Source: Mucilaginibacter glaciei
Lineage (GTDB): Bacteria; Bacteroidota; Bacteroidia; Sphingobacteriales; Sphingobacteriaceae
Direction of reading: 5' to 3'
NCBI RefSeq assembly: GCF_014773245.1
Contig: NZ_JACWMX010000004.1
Span: forward strand, 372,001 to 436,000
DNA: 64,000 bases
Made by a program: the position numbers and the translations under genes. The number at the start of each line of letters is the position of its first letter. Positions within the stretch are counted from its first letter, which is position 1. Below are positions 8,346-16,808 of this stretch, piece by piece. The notes below the pieces were generated by a model. That model saw only the letters and a list, made by a program, of their open reading frames with translations. It searched no databases and was not told where the DNA came from.

Positions 8346-9065
8346 TTAGCTTTTGTGTACATCTTTAAACTTAAGCATATCGGCCAGTCGTAATTCCTTT
8401 TCAGTATCAAATCCGCAAGAGGTTGTAAACTCCCTGGGATTGCTGTAGGTGCCAAAAAGCATATCCCACCAAACAATATCGCCGTAGTTACTGGTGTGTT
8501 TATTATATTCGTGATGGATGCGGTGCATCTCGGGCCGCTGAAAAATATAACCTACCCACTTGGGGGTTTTGATGTTAGTGTGATAAAAGAATTCACCCAA
8601 AGCGGTGCATAAGGTATAAACCGCGCCGGCTTCCACACTTAAGCCTAAGAGGGTGAACACCAGCAGGCTGCCGATGATGGAATTAACCGTCATCTCCAAC
8701 GGGTGTTTATAAAATGATGTGATCACCTCTATACGCTGCGCGCTGTGATGGATCTGATGGAAACGCGTCCATAAAAAGTCGCTTTCGTGGCGCCATCGGT
8801 GCCACCAATAAAATATAAAGGTCGCTATAACGTAAGCCATGATCCCCCCGGCCCAGGCGGGTACGTAAAGCGACAAATGGAATACGGATACTGACGACAA
8901 CCATTTTTCCCAGCTTAGGCCGGCAATGGTTACTACAGCTAATTGAATGAAGTTTATCCCTAACACCCGGATAGTCCAGGTAGGGACCTGCGGCAGTTTC
9001 CAGCCTGGTGCAATTTTTTCGATGACGAAACAAATGGCGAAGCAAATTAAAATTACGGTAAGCAT
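8346..9065 (-). CDS. Sterol desaturase / fatty acid hydroxylase family membrane protein
   Basis: A 239-residue integral membrane di-iron enzyme of the fatty acid hydroxylase superfamily, which hydroxylates or desaturates a lipid chain. Histidine clusters are visible as HRWRHE, HQIHHS and HRIHHEYNKH, in the order and spacing of the family, with hydrophobic helices before and between. Bacterial relatives act on carotenoids, sphingolipids or sterol-like lipids; the substrate here cannot be told. The Crp-family regulator gene lies 69 bases upstream on the same strand. A terminator follows at 8274-8291. Confidence 0.88.
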   Translation of the reverse strand: MLTVILICFAICFVIEKIAPGWKLPQVPTWTIRVLGINFIQLAVVTIAGLSWEKWLSSVSVFHLSLYVPAWAGGIMAYVIATFIFYWWHRWRHESDFLWTRFHQIHHSAQRIEVITSFYKHPLEMTVNSIIGSLLVFTLLGLSVEAGAVYTLCTALGEFFYHTNIKTPKWVGYIFQRPEMHRIHHEYNKHTSNYGDIVWWDMLFGTYSNPREFTTSCGFDTEKELRLADMLKFKDVHKS

Positions 9066-9134
9066 AACGTTGTGTTTTTGTTTCCGTAAAGTTGTTCCGA
9101 AAAAGAAAGGATTCTTTTGACTTTAGTCAAATAA

Positions 9135-9701
9135 TCATTTAGCCCTGATGCGGCTTAAGGTTTCCTGTTTAACGCCCAAGTAAGTGGCTATTTGCCCTAA
9201 AGAGGCAACCTGCGAAATATTTGGGTATTGCGCCAATAGTTTTGCATAGCGCTGTGAAGCAGTAAGTGTTTGCAGATCTATTGCGCGCTCTTCGCTGCGG
9301 ATGTAATACAGTTCGGTAATTAAACGCCCGGTAATGTTGAATGCGGGGAATGCAAGGTACAATTGCTGCAACTGATCCCAACTGATAGATTGCAACACGC
9401 AATCTTCTAAAACTTCAATATTTTCAAAAGATGGTTTGCGCGAGAAGAAACTGTAAACAGATATAATGATCTCCCCGCTACCCATAAACCAACTGGTGTA
9501 AGGGTTGCCGTCTTTGTAATAAAAAGCCCGTACAAAACCCGCCTTAATAAAATAGATCCGGTGTGATACCATCCCGGCTTTTAAAAGCAGTGCTTTTTTG
9601 GGGACCGCTTCCTCGATAACTATAGACTGAAACTTTAACTGTAAATCAGCCGGAAGGATCTGAATAGCATTGAGCGTATTAAAGAGATTAATCAGATCCA
9701 T
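9135..9701 (-). CDS. Crp/Fnr family transcriptional regulator
   Basis: The 188-residue protein has a cyclic-nucleotide-binding-like beta barrel at about residues 20-130 and a C-terminal helix-turn-helix (ISQVASLGQIATYLGVKQETLSRIR, around 163-186). The barrel lacks the cAMP-binding RxS arginine-serine pair in a recognisable form, as in many Bacteroidota members of this family, so the effector is unknown. Its position directly upstream of the hydroxylase gene makes that gene a plausible target; this is inference. Confidence 0.87.
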   Translation of the reverse strand: MDLINLFNTLNAIQILPADLQLKFQSIVIEEAVPKKALLLKAGMVSHRIYFIKAGFVRAFYYKDGNPYTSWFMGSGEIIISVYSFFSRKPSFENIEVLEDCVLQSISWDQLQQLYLAFPAFNITGRLITELYYIRSEERAIDLQTLTASQRYAKLLAQYPNISQVASLGQIATYLGVKQETLSRIRAK

Positions 9702-9749
9702 AGCGTAAATAATAGGAGCACAAACCCACTAAGGCCAAATGGCTGTTCA

Positions 9750-10721
9750 CTACCTGCCATAAGTTGCTAACGCAAACTGGATAGGCACAGTATATTCAAT
9801 GTTAACCGGAATGCCATATTTTGTAGCCGGAGCCCATTTTGCTGAAGTACCCATTGCCCTGGCAGCCTCGTTATCTAAAGATTTTTCTACTGAATTTATC
9901 ACTCTAATATTAGATAAGGAGCCATCTTTATTAACTGTAAACTTCAAAATTACCGTTCCCTGAATATTCCTTTCTCTTGCGGCAGCCGGATACCGTATAG
10001 CCCTGGCGAGAAACATCCCAAACCCGGCATCTCCCTTAGCGAATGCAGCCCTTGTGACACGGGCATTAGTATAGTTGAGCGTTTTGCCGTTTTTTACAGC
10101 AACGCCCGTTATCAACACACCATTAACATATTTTTCTGTAAACGTAACGGTGTCCTTTTTGTCAGCGCCTTTCCAGTCGCCGGTCCTTTTGCCGTTTTCA
10201 ACAGGACCTTCCTCTGTTGCCTCCGTAAAATCGTCATTATAACCCGTATAGTAACCTTTACCTTCAACAACTTTTGCTACCCCTAACGAGTCGTAAGCTT
10301 CTGTAATAAGCGAAGTAGTATCAACGTCATTCCCAAATTTCACTACTGCAGGGTACTTTTTCACCACATGTACTTTGCCATTGGGGAAATATTCAAAAAG
10401 TTCATTTATCAGCCTCCCGGAATGATAATTAGTTATTGATTTACGTTTCCCATTTTTAAAGAATGTTAGGCATGTTCCCTCAAATTTAACCGGCTCTACC
10501 CGGCTGGATTTACCAATTAGTTTCTGCTTGCCATCAAGGTAATAATCCAGCACGTCATACAAACCTTCGCCTTCTTCTGGTTCGCGCACTATGCGCAAAA
10601 AATCGGCGCTGTCTTTCGTGTTAACCATTTCGCCGTTATTCTTTAATAAATAAACATTTTGTTTTTGTGCACAGCAAAGCAGGCTGCTAACTAAAAGGGC
10701 AGTGGTAAAAAGCAATTTCAT
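9750..10721 (-). CDS. Secreted TonB C-terminal domain protein with MORN-like repeats
   Basis: The 323-residue protein has an N-terminal signal peptide (MKLLFTTALLVSSLLCCAQ), a middle section of MORN/YwqK-type strand repeats (FFKNGKRKSI, YFPNGKVHVV, VENGKRTGDWKG), and a C-terminal TonB-like domain from about 237 (RAIRYPAAARERNIQGTV, FTVNKDGSLSNIRV, YTVPIQFAL). It has no proline-rich linker or ordinary TonB anchor, so it is probably not an energy transducer for the ExbBD complex but a periplasmic protein using the same fold. panD starts 16 bases upstream on the same strand, so the two may share a transcript. Confidence 0.82.
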   Translation of the reverse strand: MKLLFTTALLVSSLLCCAQKQNVYLLKNNGEMVNTKDSADFLRIVREPEEGEGLYDVLDYYLDGKQKLIGKSSRVEPVKFEGTCLTFFKNGKRKSITNYHSGRLINELFEYFPNGKVHVVKKYPAVVKFGNDVDTTSLITEAYDSLGVAKVVEGKGYYTGYNDDFTEATEEGPVENGKRTGDWKGADKKDTVTFTEKYVNGVLITGVAVKNGKTLNYTNARVTRAAFAKGDAGFGMFLARAIRYPAAARERNIQGTVILKFTVNKDGSLSNIRVINSVEKSLDNEAARAMGTSAKWAPATKYGIPVNIEYTVPIQFALATYGR

Positions 10722-10737
10722 ACGATAAACGGTTAAT

Positions 10738-11088
10738 TTATTTGATCAGCTTATTATTAGCATCCGGGAAGATCAGGATAGGTTCGTAACCCCGGGCCTC
10801 TTCGGCTTCCATGTAGGCGTACGACATGATGATCACAATATCGCCAACCTGGGCAAGCCTTGCCGTTGCGCCGTTAAGGCATATCGTGCCGCTGCCACGT
10901 TCGCCCCTTATTACGTAGGTTTCAAAACGGGCGCCATTGTTATTGTTTACAATCTGCACCTTTTCATTTGGTATGATGTTAGCCGCGTCTATCAGGTCTT
11001 CATCTATGGTAATACTGCCAACGTAGTTTAATTCGGCCTGTGTTACCTTAACACGGTGAAGCTTTGATTTTAATACCTCAATAATCAT
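10738..11088 (-). CDS. panD: Aspartate 1-decarboxylase
   Basis: PanD converts aspartate to beta-alanine for pantothenate. It is a pyruvoyl enzyme made by self-cleavage at a Gly-Ser bond; [14 protein letters not shown] contains that site (G24-S25) at the expected place. K9 ([20 protein letters not shown] context), R54-like residues and the NGAAR-type loop ([10 protein letters not shown]) are also seen. Length (116) is normal. panC lies just upstream on the same strand, so the two pathway steps that meet at pantothenate are adjacent. Confidence 0.96.
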   Translation of the reverse strand: MIIEVLKSKLHRVKVTQAELNYVGSITIDEDLIDAANIIPNEKVQIVNNNNGARFETYVIRGERGSGTICLNGATARLAQVGDIVIIMSYAYMEAEEARGYEPILIFPDANNKLIK

Positions 11089-11092
11089 AACG

Positions 11093-11124
11093 CAAAGGTA
11101 GGGAATTATTTAGTCCGCAGACAA
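11093..11124 (-). promoter_or_regulatory. Predicted panD promoter
   Basis: Minus-strand TTG (11124-11122), 21-base spacer, TACCTTTG (11100-11093), directly upstream of the panD start at 11088. The start site would be at or within a few bases of the initiation codon, giving a very short leader. Confidence 0.5.
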
Positions 11125-11179
11125 TGGTCAATAGTCCATGGTCCGTAAAATATATCAGACATTATGAAGACGATGCCGG

Positions 11180-12010
11180 TTATTTAATAATCATGTTGTC
11201 TATCAACCGGGTTTTGCCCACTTTGGCAGCGGTGAGCGCCACAATGGTTTGCGAATTTTCATTAGCCGGCAAAAGCGTTTTTCCATCGGCCAGTTCAAAG
11301 TATTCGGGTGTTACACTAGGCTCTGTTTGCAAACGTTCCATTGCCTCCTGTTCCAGTTCGAATATCGCTTTGCTTCCAAAATTTTCCTTTGCCCAGTTCA
11401 ATGTGCGGGAAAGCACCAGGGCGTGCAATCTGTCGTCGGCAGATAAATGGATATTTCTCGAGCTCATGGCCAGGCCTTCCGGCTCGCGCTCAATAGGGCT
11501 CATCACCATTTTCACCGGGAGGTTTAACAGATCAACCATGCGGCTTACTACCATAAACTGCTGGTAATCCTTTTGGCCAAGGTAAAGCGTAGTTGGTTTA
11601 ACAATAGTGAGCAGCTTGTATACCACCTGAGTTACCCCCTGGTAATGCCCCGGTCGAAACTCGCCCTCCAGCAAAAACTCCAGCTGGCCAATATTTAAAT
11701 GCCATTGCTCATTGTCATCATAAACCTCGGTTACGGGCGGGTTAAACAAAACATCGCATGTGGCTGTGGTAAGTTTGTCTATATCGGCCTCGATAGGGCG
11801 GGGGTAACGCTCCAGATCTTTCGGATCGTTAAACTGGGTTGGGTTTACGAAAATGCTGCAAACCACCAGATCATTATTCTGCTTTGCCTGCGCAATGAGT
11901 GATAGATGGCCACTGTGCAATGCGCCCATAGTGGGCACAAAGCCAATAGTTTTGCTGTTCAGCGAAGCTAAATACTGCTGTAAATCTGTACGGGTGGTAA
12001 AAATCTTCAA
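11180..12010 (-). CDS. panC: Pantothenate synthetase
   Basis: PanC joins pantoate and beta-alanine with ATP. Seen: FVPTMGALHSGHLSLI at about 24-39 with the HxGH ATP-binding histidines, FVNPTQFN (about 54-61), LGQKDYQQF near 143-151, and MSSRNIHLS near 181-189 with the KMSKS-like serine-arginine pair. Length (276) is normal. A promoter candidate lies at 12036-12067, and a 91-base gap with repeated short words separates it from panD. Confidence 0.97.
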   Translation of the reverse strand: MKIFTTRTDLQQYLASLNSKTIGFVPTMGALHSGHLSLIAQAKQNNDLVVCSIFVNPTQFNDPKDLERYPRPIEADIDKLTTATCDVLFNPPVTEVYDDNEQWHLNIGQLEFLLEGEFRPGHYQGVTQVVYKLLTIVKPTTLYLGQKDYQQFMVVSRMVDLLNLPVKMVMSPIEREPEGLAMSSRNIHLSADDRLHALVLSRTLNWAKENFGSKAIFELEQEAMERLQTEPSVTPEYFELADGKTLLPANENSQTIVALTAAKVGKTRLIDNMIIK

Positions 12011-12035
12011 TGTAAATGATATTTAAAAACCGGCG

Positions 12036-12067
12036 CAAAGGTGGTTATTTGATTAAAAATAACCAAA
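12036..12067 (-). promoter_or_regulatory. Predicted panC promoter
   Basis: Minus-strand TTTG (12067-12064), 20-base spacer, CACCTTTG (12043-12036): one mismatch in the -7 element. It lies back to back with the glgA-like gene's promoter at 12085-12115. Confidence 0.5.
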
Positions 12068-12084
12068 CGGGCTTGCACATGTGG

Positions 12085-12115
12085 TTGCCAGTTCATATTA
12101 TAATGCTTATATTTG
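12085..12115 (+). promoter_or_regulatory. Predicted promoter of the glycogen synthase-like gene
   Basis: TTG (12085-12087), 20-base spacer, TATATTTG (12108-12115): a full consensus match with a leader of about 45 bases. Confidence 0.65.
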
Positions 12116-12163
12116 CACACTCAAATTTTTTGACTTCTTTACATTTTAAAATTCTGATTAGTG

Positions 12164-12988
12164 ATGGGTAAATCTAAGCTTTTGTTCATAACTCATGAAA
12201 TGTCTCCTTTTCTGGAACTCACAAAAATTGCCGAAATAACACGCCAGCTTCCGCAAGCAATGCAGGAAAAAGGTTTTGAAATACGCATTTTAATGCCACG
12301 TTTCGGTAACATCAATGAGCGCAGGAACCGTTTGCATGAAGTTATCCGTTTATCGGGGATGAATATTATTATTAATGATAATGATAATCCGCTGATCATC
12401 AAAGTTGCTTCTATTCCGGCAGCACGTATGCAGGTTTACTTTTTAGATAACGAAGAGTATTTTCAACGCAAGCATGTGTTTAATGACAAAGACGGTAAAT
12501 TTTATGCCGATAATGATGAACGCATGATTTTCTTTTGCAAAGGTGCATTAGAAACCGTAAAAAAATTAGGCTGGGCGCCAGATGTTATTCACTGCCATGG
12601 CTGGATGAGCGCATTGGTGCCGGCATATTTAAAAACCACCTACAAAGACGATCCTACCTTTAAAAACTCAAAAGTAGTTTACTCCATTTATGATAATGAG
12701 TTTACCGAGAAAATGGATGCTGATTTTGCGCGCAAAGCCGTAATGGGTGATATGACCGAAGCACATACCGAAGCTTACAAAGAAGGCACTAACACTGCAA
12801 TGTACGCGGGTGCAATTCAGTACAGTGATGGCATTGTATTAGGCAGTGCAAATATTAATGAAGATGTGTTAAATAATGTTAAAAACAGCAATAAATCGGT
12901 ATTAGAATACGTTTCCACTTCAGATTTCGAAAATTATTACAATTTTTACGACGAAATTACCAATGATGAATTGGTGCATGTTGCATAA
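12164..12988 (+). CDS. Glycogen/starch synthase, catalytic N-terminal half only
   Basis: The 274-residue protein corresponds to the N-terminal Rossmann domain of GT5 glycogen synthases: LFITHEMSPF at the start (in place of the usual KxGGL loop it reads FLELTKIAEITRQLP), RILMPRFG, and DVIHCHGWMSALVPAYLK around 140-157. The second domain, which binds most of ADP-glucose, is missing. This short form next to panC and a DUF4270 gene recurs in Bacteroidota as far as I know; whether it synthesises glycogen is doubtful. The frame can be read from a GTG at 12161, but the ATG at 12164 is preferred. DUF4270 follows after 18 bases, suggesting an operon. Confidence 0.82.
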   Translation: MGKSKLLFITHEMSPFLELTKIAEITRQLPQAMQEKGFEIRILMPRFGNINERRNRLHEVIRLSGMNIIINDNDNPLIIKVASIPAARMQVYFLDNEEYFQRKHVFNDKDGKFYADNDERMIFFCKGALETVKKLGWAPDVIHCHGWMSALVPAYLKTTYKDDPTFKNSKVVYSIYDNEFTEKMDADFARKAVMGDMTEAHTEAYKEGTNTAMYAGAIQYSDGIVLGSANINEDVLNNVKNSNKSVLEYVSTSDFENYYNFYDEITNDELVHVA

Positions 12989-13006
12989 AGCTTTTTAAAA
13001 CTATAT

Positions 13007-14410
13007 ATGAAATTTTCCAAATTAGGCTTATTAACCCTGTTAATAAGTCTTTTTATTTTGAGCAGCTGTAAAAACCAGGATTCTATTGGTTTAGGCGTTG
13101 ATGCCGGTAGCCAACTGAATGGCACTTTAATGGTTGACAGCAATATACTGGTAACTACCTTGCCGGAAGACACTATTGCAACCGGGGCATTAAGTTCCAC
13201 CTTGTCCAGAACAGTGCTTTCTTACTTTAAAGATCCGGAATTGGGTATTACGGAGGGTAACATCGCCGCGGGCATCACCCTGCCAAGTGGTATTGCTTAC
13301 ACACTGCCCACAGGAACCATTACAATTGATTCATCGATTTTAGTGTTGCCTTATACTAATGGCTTCTACGGCGATTCACTCACCTCGAAATTTAAGCTGG
13401 ATGTGCATCGCTTAAACGAGCCAATAACAAACGGTACGGCTTACTACAACAATAAGGCCTGGGCTTATGATGCCGCCGTTATAGGAACTAAGACATTTAC
13501 CGCCCGGACGCACGACACTATAAAGATACTTAATATTTTAAAGGGCCGGTCTGATACGCTTATTAAAGTAGCACCGCAATTGCGTATCCCTATTAGCCAG
13601 GCGTTTGTTAACACCTATTTGCTTGGCGACGAAGCCGCTGCCTTCCGCCTGTCAACTACGGCCTTTCAAAATGCTGTAAAAGGGCTCTATTTAACTTTTG
13701 ATAAAAATGCAACTACGGGACCGGGGGGGAACATTCCTTTCAATTTAGATTCTCTACGTATTTCGGTTTACTACAAAGTTAACAATGCAGGGGTAATTGA
13801 CACCGCCATGACCAGCATGCCGGTTATAATAAATACCCATGCCGTTCAAATTAAGCATACTTATAGCGCTAAGGTACAGGCTGCACTTAATAATACGTCA
13901 ACAACCGGATTATTCTATTTACAAGGTGGAGCTGGTTTGAGGGCCAAGATAACCTTTCCTAACGTTAAGAACACTTTTTCAAATGTGGGTAACGTGGTAA
14001 TTAATCGTGCCGAGCTGATCATAAAACCTGCACCGGGTACAACAATTCCCTACAGGCCGTCGCAAAGATTAACCATGTACACGTCTGATTTGGCTAAACA
14101 GCGCATCCGGATACCGGATGCTTCGACCGCGGATGCCCGCGGGCAAAACGCAGGGCAAACATTTGGTGGCTATTATAACTCCGCTACGGGAGAGTATCAC
14201 TTTACTGTTACCGGTTTTATTCAAGATTTAATAAGCGGCAAAATAACTGATAACGGCACTTATATTGCCCCTGTCAATCCGGTATCAAGCACCACCAGCG
14301 GTATAGATATTGCTCCAACCGCGCAATATACCGAACGGTTAATTTCTTTTGGTAAAAACAACCCAAGCCGCATAAAGCTGAATATCATTTACACAAAAAT
14401 TAATAAGTAA
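13007..14410 (+). CDS. DUF4270 family lipoprotein
   Basis: A 467-residue predicted lipoprotein with lipobox LSSC (C21) after a hydrophobic N terminus, hence attached to a membrane and facing the periplasm or cell surface. The SIGLGVD start, the beta-strand-rich body and repeated threonine/asparagine strands match DUF4270, a Bacteroidota family of unknown function. It lies between the glycogen synthase-like gene and glmS, so sugar or cell-envelope metabolism is a reasonable context, but no catalytic residues can be named. Confidence 0.8.
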   Translation: MKFSKLGLLTLLISLFILSSCKNQDSIGLGVDAGSQLNGTLMVDSNILVTTLPEDTIATGALSSTLSRTVLSYFKDPELGITEGNIAAGITLPSGIAYTLPTGTITIDSSILVLPYTNGFYGDSLTSKFKLDVHRLNEPITNGTAYYNNKAWAYDAAVIGTKTFTARTHDTIKILNILKGRSDTLIKVAPQLRIPISQAFVNTYLLGDEAAAFRLSTTAFQNAVKGLYLTFDKNATTGPGGNIPFNLDSLRISVYYKVNNAGVIDTAMTSMPVIINTHAVQIKHTYSAKVQAALNNTSTTGLFYLQGGAGLRAKITFPNVKNTFSNVGNVVINRAELIIKPAPGTTIPYRPSQRLTMYTSDLAKQRIRIPDASTADARGQNAGQTFGGYYNSATGEYHFTVTGFIQDLISGKITDNGTYIAPVNPVSSTTSGIDIAPTAQYTERLISFGKNNPSRIKLNIIYTKINK

Positions 14411-14501
14411 GCCATCTTTAACATCCGTGTTTATTAAGTTGATAAGCACTGATTTTATGCTTTTACTGTTATTTTTGTCCACATTATTTAAATGAATATT
14501 T

Positions 14502-16337
14502 ATGTGTGGAATAGTAGGATATATAGGTTACCGGGATGCTTATCCAATAATTATTAAGGGTTTACATCGCTTGGAGTATCGCGGATACGATAGTGCCGGT
14601 GTCGCCTTGGCAGATAACGGCTTGAAGGTTTACAAAAAGGCCGGCAAGGTAAGCGACCTGGAGAATTTTGTTAAAGACATTAACTTGTCAGGCTCGGCAG
14701 GCATGGGCCATACGCGTTGGGCCACGCACGGTGTACCCAGCGACCGCAACTCACACCCGCACTCATCAGGTGATAGGAAGCTTACCATCATCCACAATGG
14801 TATAATAGAAAACTACGCGGTGTTAAAAGAAGCTTTGGTGGCAAAAGGCCATACCTTTAAAAGCGATACTGATACCGAAGTACTTATCCATTTTATTGAA
14901 GACATCCAATTAGCTACAGGCAAAAACCTGCACGAAGCAGTTAGGCTTGCGCTTAACCGGGTGGTAGGTGCTTACGCTATAGTGATCATGAGTGCCGATC
15001 ATCCCGATGAACTGATAGCAGCGCGCAAGGGCAGCCCGATGGTTATAGGCGTAGGCAAGGGCGAATATTTTATTGCATCAGACGCAACACCTATTGTTGA
15101 GTACACTAAAAACGTAATATACCTTAACGATAACGAGATAGCCTATATCAAGCGGGACGACCTCCTCATCAAAAATATCGATAATACTATTCAGGAGCCA
15201 TATATTCAGGAACTTGAATTAAAGCTGGAAATGCTTGAAAAAGGCGGCTACGATCACTTTATGCTCAAAGAGATATACGAGCAGCCGCGTTCTGTAAGAG
15301 ATTGCCTGCGCGGCCGTATCTACCCAACCAAGGGCATTGTACAATTAGGCGGTATAAAAGAGTATGTAGAAAAGCTTAAGAATATCGACAGGATCATTAT
15401 TGTAGCATGTGGTACATCATGGCACGCCGGTTTGGTTGGCGAATATTTGATAGAAGAATATGCCCGCATACCAGTTGAGGTGGAGTACGCTTCTGAGTTC
15501 AGGTATCGTAATCCTATCATCACTTCTAAGGACCTGGTAATAGCCATTTCCCAATCGGGCGAAACAGCTGATACAATGGCCGCAATTGAGTTGGCTAAAG
15601 AACGCGGCGCTACCATATTTGGTATTTGTAATGTTGTAGGCGCGTCCATACCGCGTTTAACCCATGCCGGTGTTTATACCCACTCGGGGCCGGAAATTGG
15701 CGTTGCATCAACCAAGGCCTTTACCGGGCAGGTTACGGTATTAACACTTATGGCCTTTTATATAGCGCAGCAGCGCGGCACTATTACCCAAAGCAAATTT
15801 GTGGAGTATCTAACCGAATTAAACGAAATACCTGAATTAATTGAGCAGGCGCTTAAATGTAATGACCAGGTTAAAGTGATTGCAGAGCGATTTAAAGATT
15901 CAACAAACTGTTTATTCCTGGGGCGTGGCAGCTCGTTCCCGGTTGCATTAGAGGGTGCTCTTAAATTAAAAGAGATCTCTTATATCCATGCCGAAGGTTA
16001 CCCTGCTGCGGAGATGAAGCATGGTCCGATAGCTTTGATAGACGCCGAGATGCCTGTTATATTTATAGCCACTAAAAACTCATCGTATGAAAAAGTGGTT
16101 AGTAACATACAGGAGGTTAAGGCCCGTGGCGGTAAGATTATCGCCATTGTATCTGAAGGCGATGTTGATGTGAAAGAGATGGCAGATTATGTAATTGAGA
16201 TACCGTTAACCGGCGAAACATTTGTACCGCTGCTCGCTACTATACCTTTACAATTATTATCTTACCATATTGCGGTTATGCGTGGCTGTAACGTCGACCA
16301 GCCCCGTAATCTGGCAAAATCGGTAACGGTTGAATAA
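14502..16337 (+). CDS. glmS: Glutamine-fructose-6-phosphate aminotransferase (isomerizing)
   Basis: GlmS makes glucosamine-6-phosphate from fructose-6-phosphate and glutamine, the first step to UDP-GlcNAc. The N-terminal glutaminase domain begins MCGIVGYIG with the nucleophile Cys2 and has GHTRWATHG and the HNGIIEN loop. Two SIS sugar-binding domains follow (CGTSWHAG, SQSGETADTM; LGRGSSFPVALEGALKLKE). The C-terminal DQPRNLAKSVTVE is the family ending. Length 611 is normal. A TATTTTTG element at 14470-14477 may serve as its own -7 box, without a well-spaced -33. No glmS ribozyme is visible in the 91-base leader. Confidence 0.98.
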   Translation: MCGIVGYIGYRDAYPIIIKGLHRLEYRGYDSAGVALADNGLKVYKKAGKVSDLENFVKDINLSGSAGMGHTRWATHGVPSDRNSHPHSSGDRKLTIIHNGIIENYAVLKEALVAKGHTFKSDTDTEVLIHFIEDIQLATGKNLHEAVRLALNRVVGAYAIVIMSADHPDELIAARKGSPMVIGVGKGEYFIASDATPIVEYTKNVIYLNDNEIAYIKRDDLLIKNIDNTIQEPYIQELELKLEMLEKGGYDHFMLKEIYEQPRSVRDCLRGRIYPTKGIVQLGGIKEYVEKLKNIDRIIIVACGTSWHAGLVGEYLIEEYARIPVEVEYASEFRYRNPIITSKDLVIAISQSGETADTMAAIELAKERGATIFGICNVVGASIPRLTHAGVYTHSGPEIGVASTKAFTGQVTVLTLMAFYIAQQRGTITQSKFVEYLTELNEIPELIEQALKCNDQVKVIAERFKDSTNCLFLGRGSSFPVALEGALKLKEISYIHAEGYPAAEMKHGPIALIDAEMPVIFIATKNSSYEKVVSNIQEVKARGGKIIAIVSEGDVDVKEMADYVIEIPLTGETFVPLLATIPLQLLSYHIAVMRGCNVDQPRNLAKSVTVE

Positions 16338-16383
16338 TTTGGACCGATACTTGTTTTAAGTTCCCAAACTAAAACAAATTATT

Positions 16384-16506
16384 ATGGCAACCAAAGGCAA
16401 AAGAGGCCCCTGCTGGGCAGGTTATAAAATAGCCGGGATGAAGAAAAAGAAAGGCAGGCAAGTGCCCAACTGTATCAAGGCATCGCCTAAAAAGAAGAAA
16501 AAATAG
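16384..16506 (+). CDS. 40-residue basic microprotein, unknown function
   Basis: A short gene of 40 codons starting MATKGKRGPCWAGYKIAGMK and ending in a run of lysines, with TAG at 16504-16506. The CWxGYxxxGMKKKxGxxVPNC pattern (two cysteines about 20 residues apart within a lysine-rich chain) is one I associate with small proteins of phages and Bacteroidota, without a known role. It starts 46 bases after glmS and is followed at once by a GC-rich hairpin (16515-16542). Thirteen or more lysines point to nucleic acid or anionic-surface binding; this is inference. Confidence 0.6.
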   Translation: MATKGKRGPCWAGYKIAGMKKKKGRQVPNCIKASPKKKKK

Positions 16507-16514
16507 TAAATGTC

Positions 16515-16542
16515 AAGGGCCACTTCAAACGAAGCGGCCCTT
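16515..16542 (+). terminator. Hairpin after glmS and the microprotein gene
   Basis: AAGGGCC (16515-16521) pairs with GGCCCTT (16536-16542), and CTTC with GAAG inside, around an AAAC loop. The trailing T-run is poor (TTACTATTTA), so it may work as a transcript-end stabiliser as much as a terminator. Confidence 0.65.
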
Positions 16543-16567
16543 ACTATTTACTAAAGTGGGCTACTTA

Positions 16568-16741
16568 TTAAGCCGGCATGTATTTCATGGTTTCTGAAAG
16601 ATCGAGTTGCAAACCTTGCGCAAAAAAGCCCGGATTTGCTTACCATATCGCTAAAACTGCGAGGACAAACTGTTTGCGAATTTAATGCTCGGCATATGGC
16701 TTACCGGATGCGGCAGTGAGTTTCTTTTTTATAGGTTCCAT
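16568..16741 (-). pseudogene. Catalase gene remnant (N terminus and possibly C terminus)
   Basis: Read from ATG at 16741 on the minus strand the sequence gives MEPIKKKLTAASGKPYAEH and then a stop. This is the N terminus of a monofunctional haem catalase. After two bases (16684-16683, where a codon for E is expected) the shifted frame continues NSQTVCPR (16682-16659), matching the next catalase residues ENSQTVGPRGP, so one base has been lost. The central some 400 residues, including haem and active-site segments, are gone. Back in the first frame, 16639-16568 reads ANPGFFAQGLQLDLSETMKY and ends in TAA; this could be the old C terminus, but that is a guess. It is divergent from oxyR, the usual catalase regulator. 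Confidence 0.7.
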
Positions 16742-16775
16742 GATGTTTGGTTTTCTTTTAGTAATCAAACATCAT
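16740..16775. repeat. Perfect 10-base inverted repeat at the catalase remnant start
   Basis: ATGATGTTTG (16740-16749) and CAAACATCAT (16766-16775) are separated by 16 bases in the intergenic space between the remnant and oxyR. It could be an operator or an mRNA hairpin before the former catalase start codon. Confidence 0.55.
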
Positions 16776-16808
16776 CGAAATATTTTAATAGATAAAATCA
16801 ATTATTAC

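Noticed and set aside
11124..11567. 147-codon frame antisense to panC
   Set aside because: Shadow of a well-conserved gene on the other strand; serine-rich composition without any domain.
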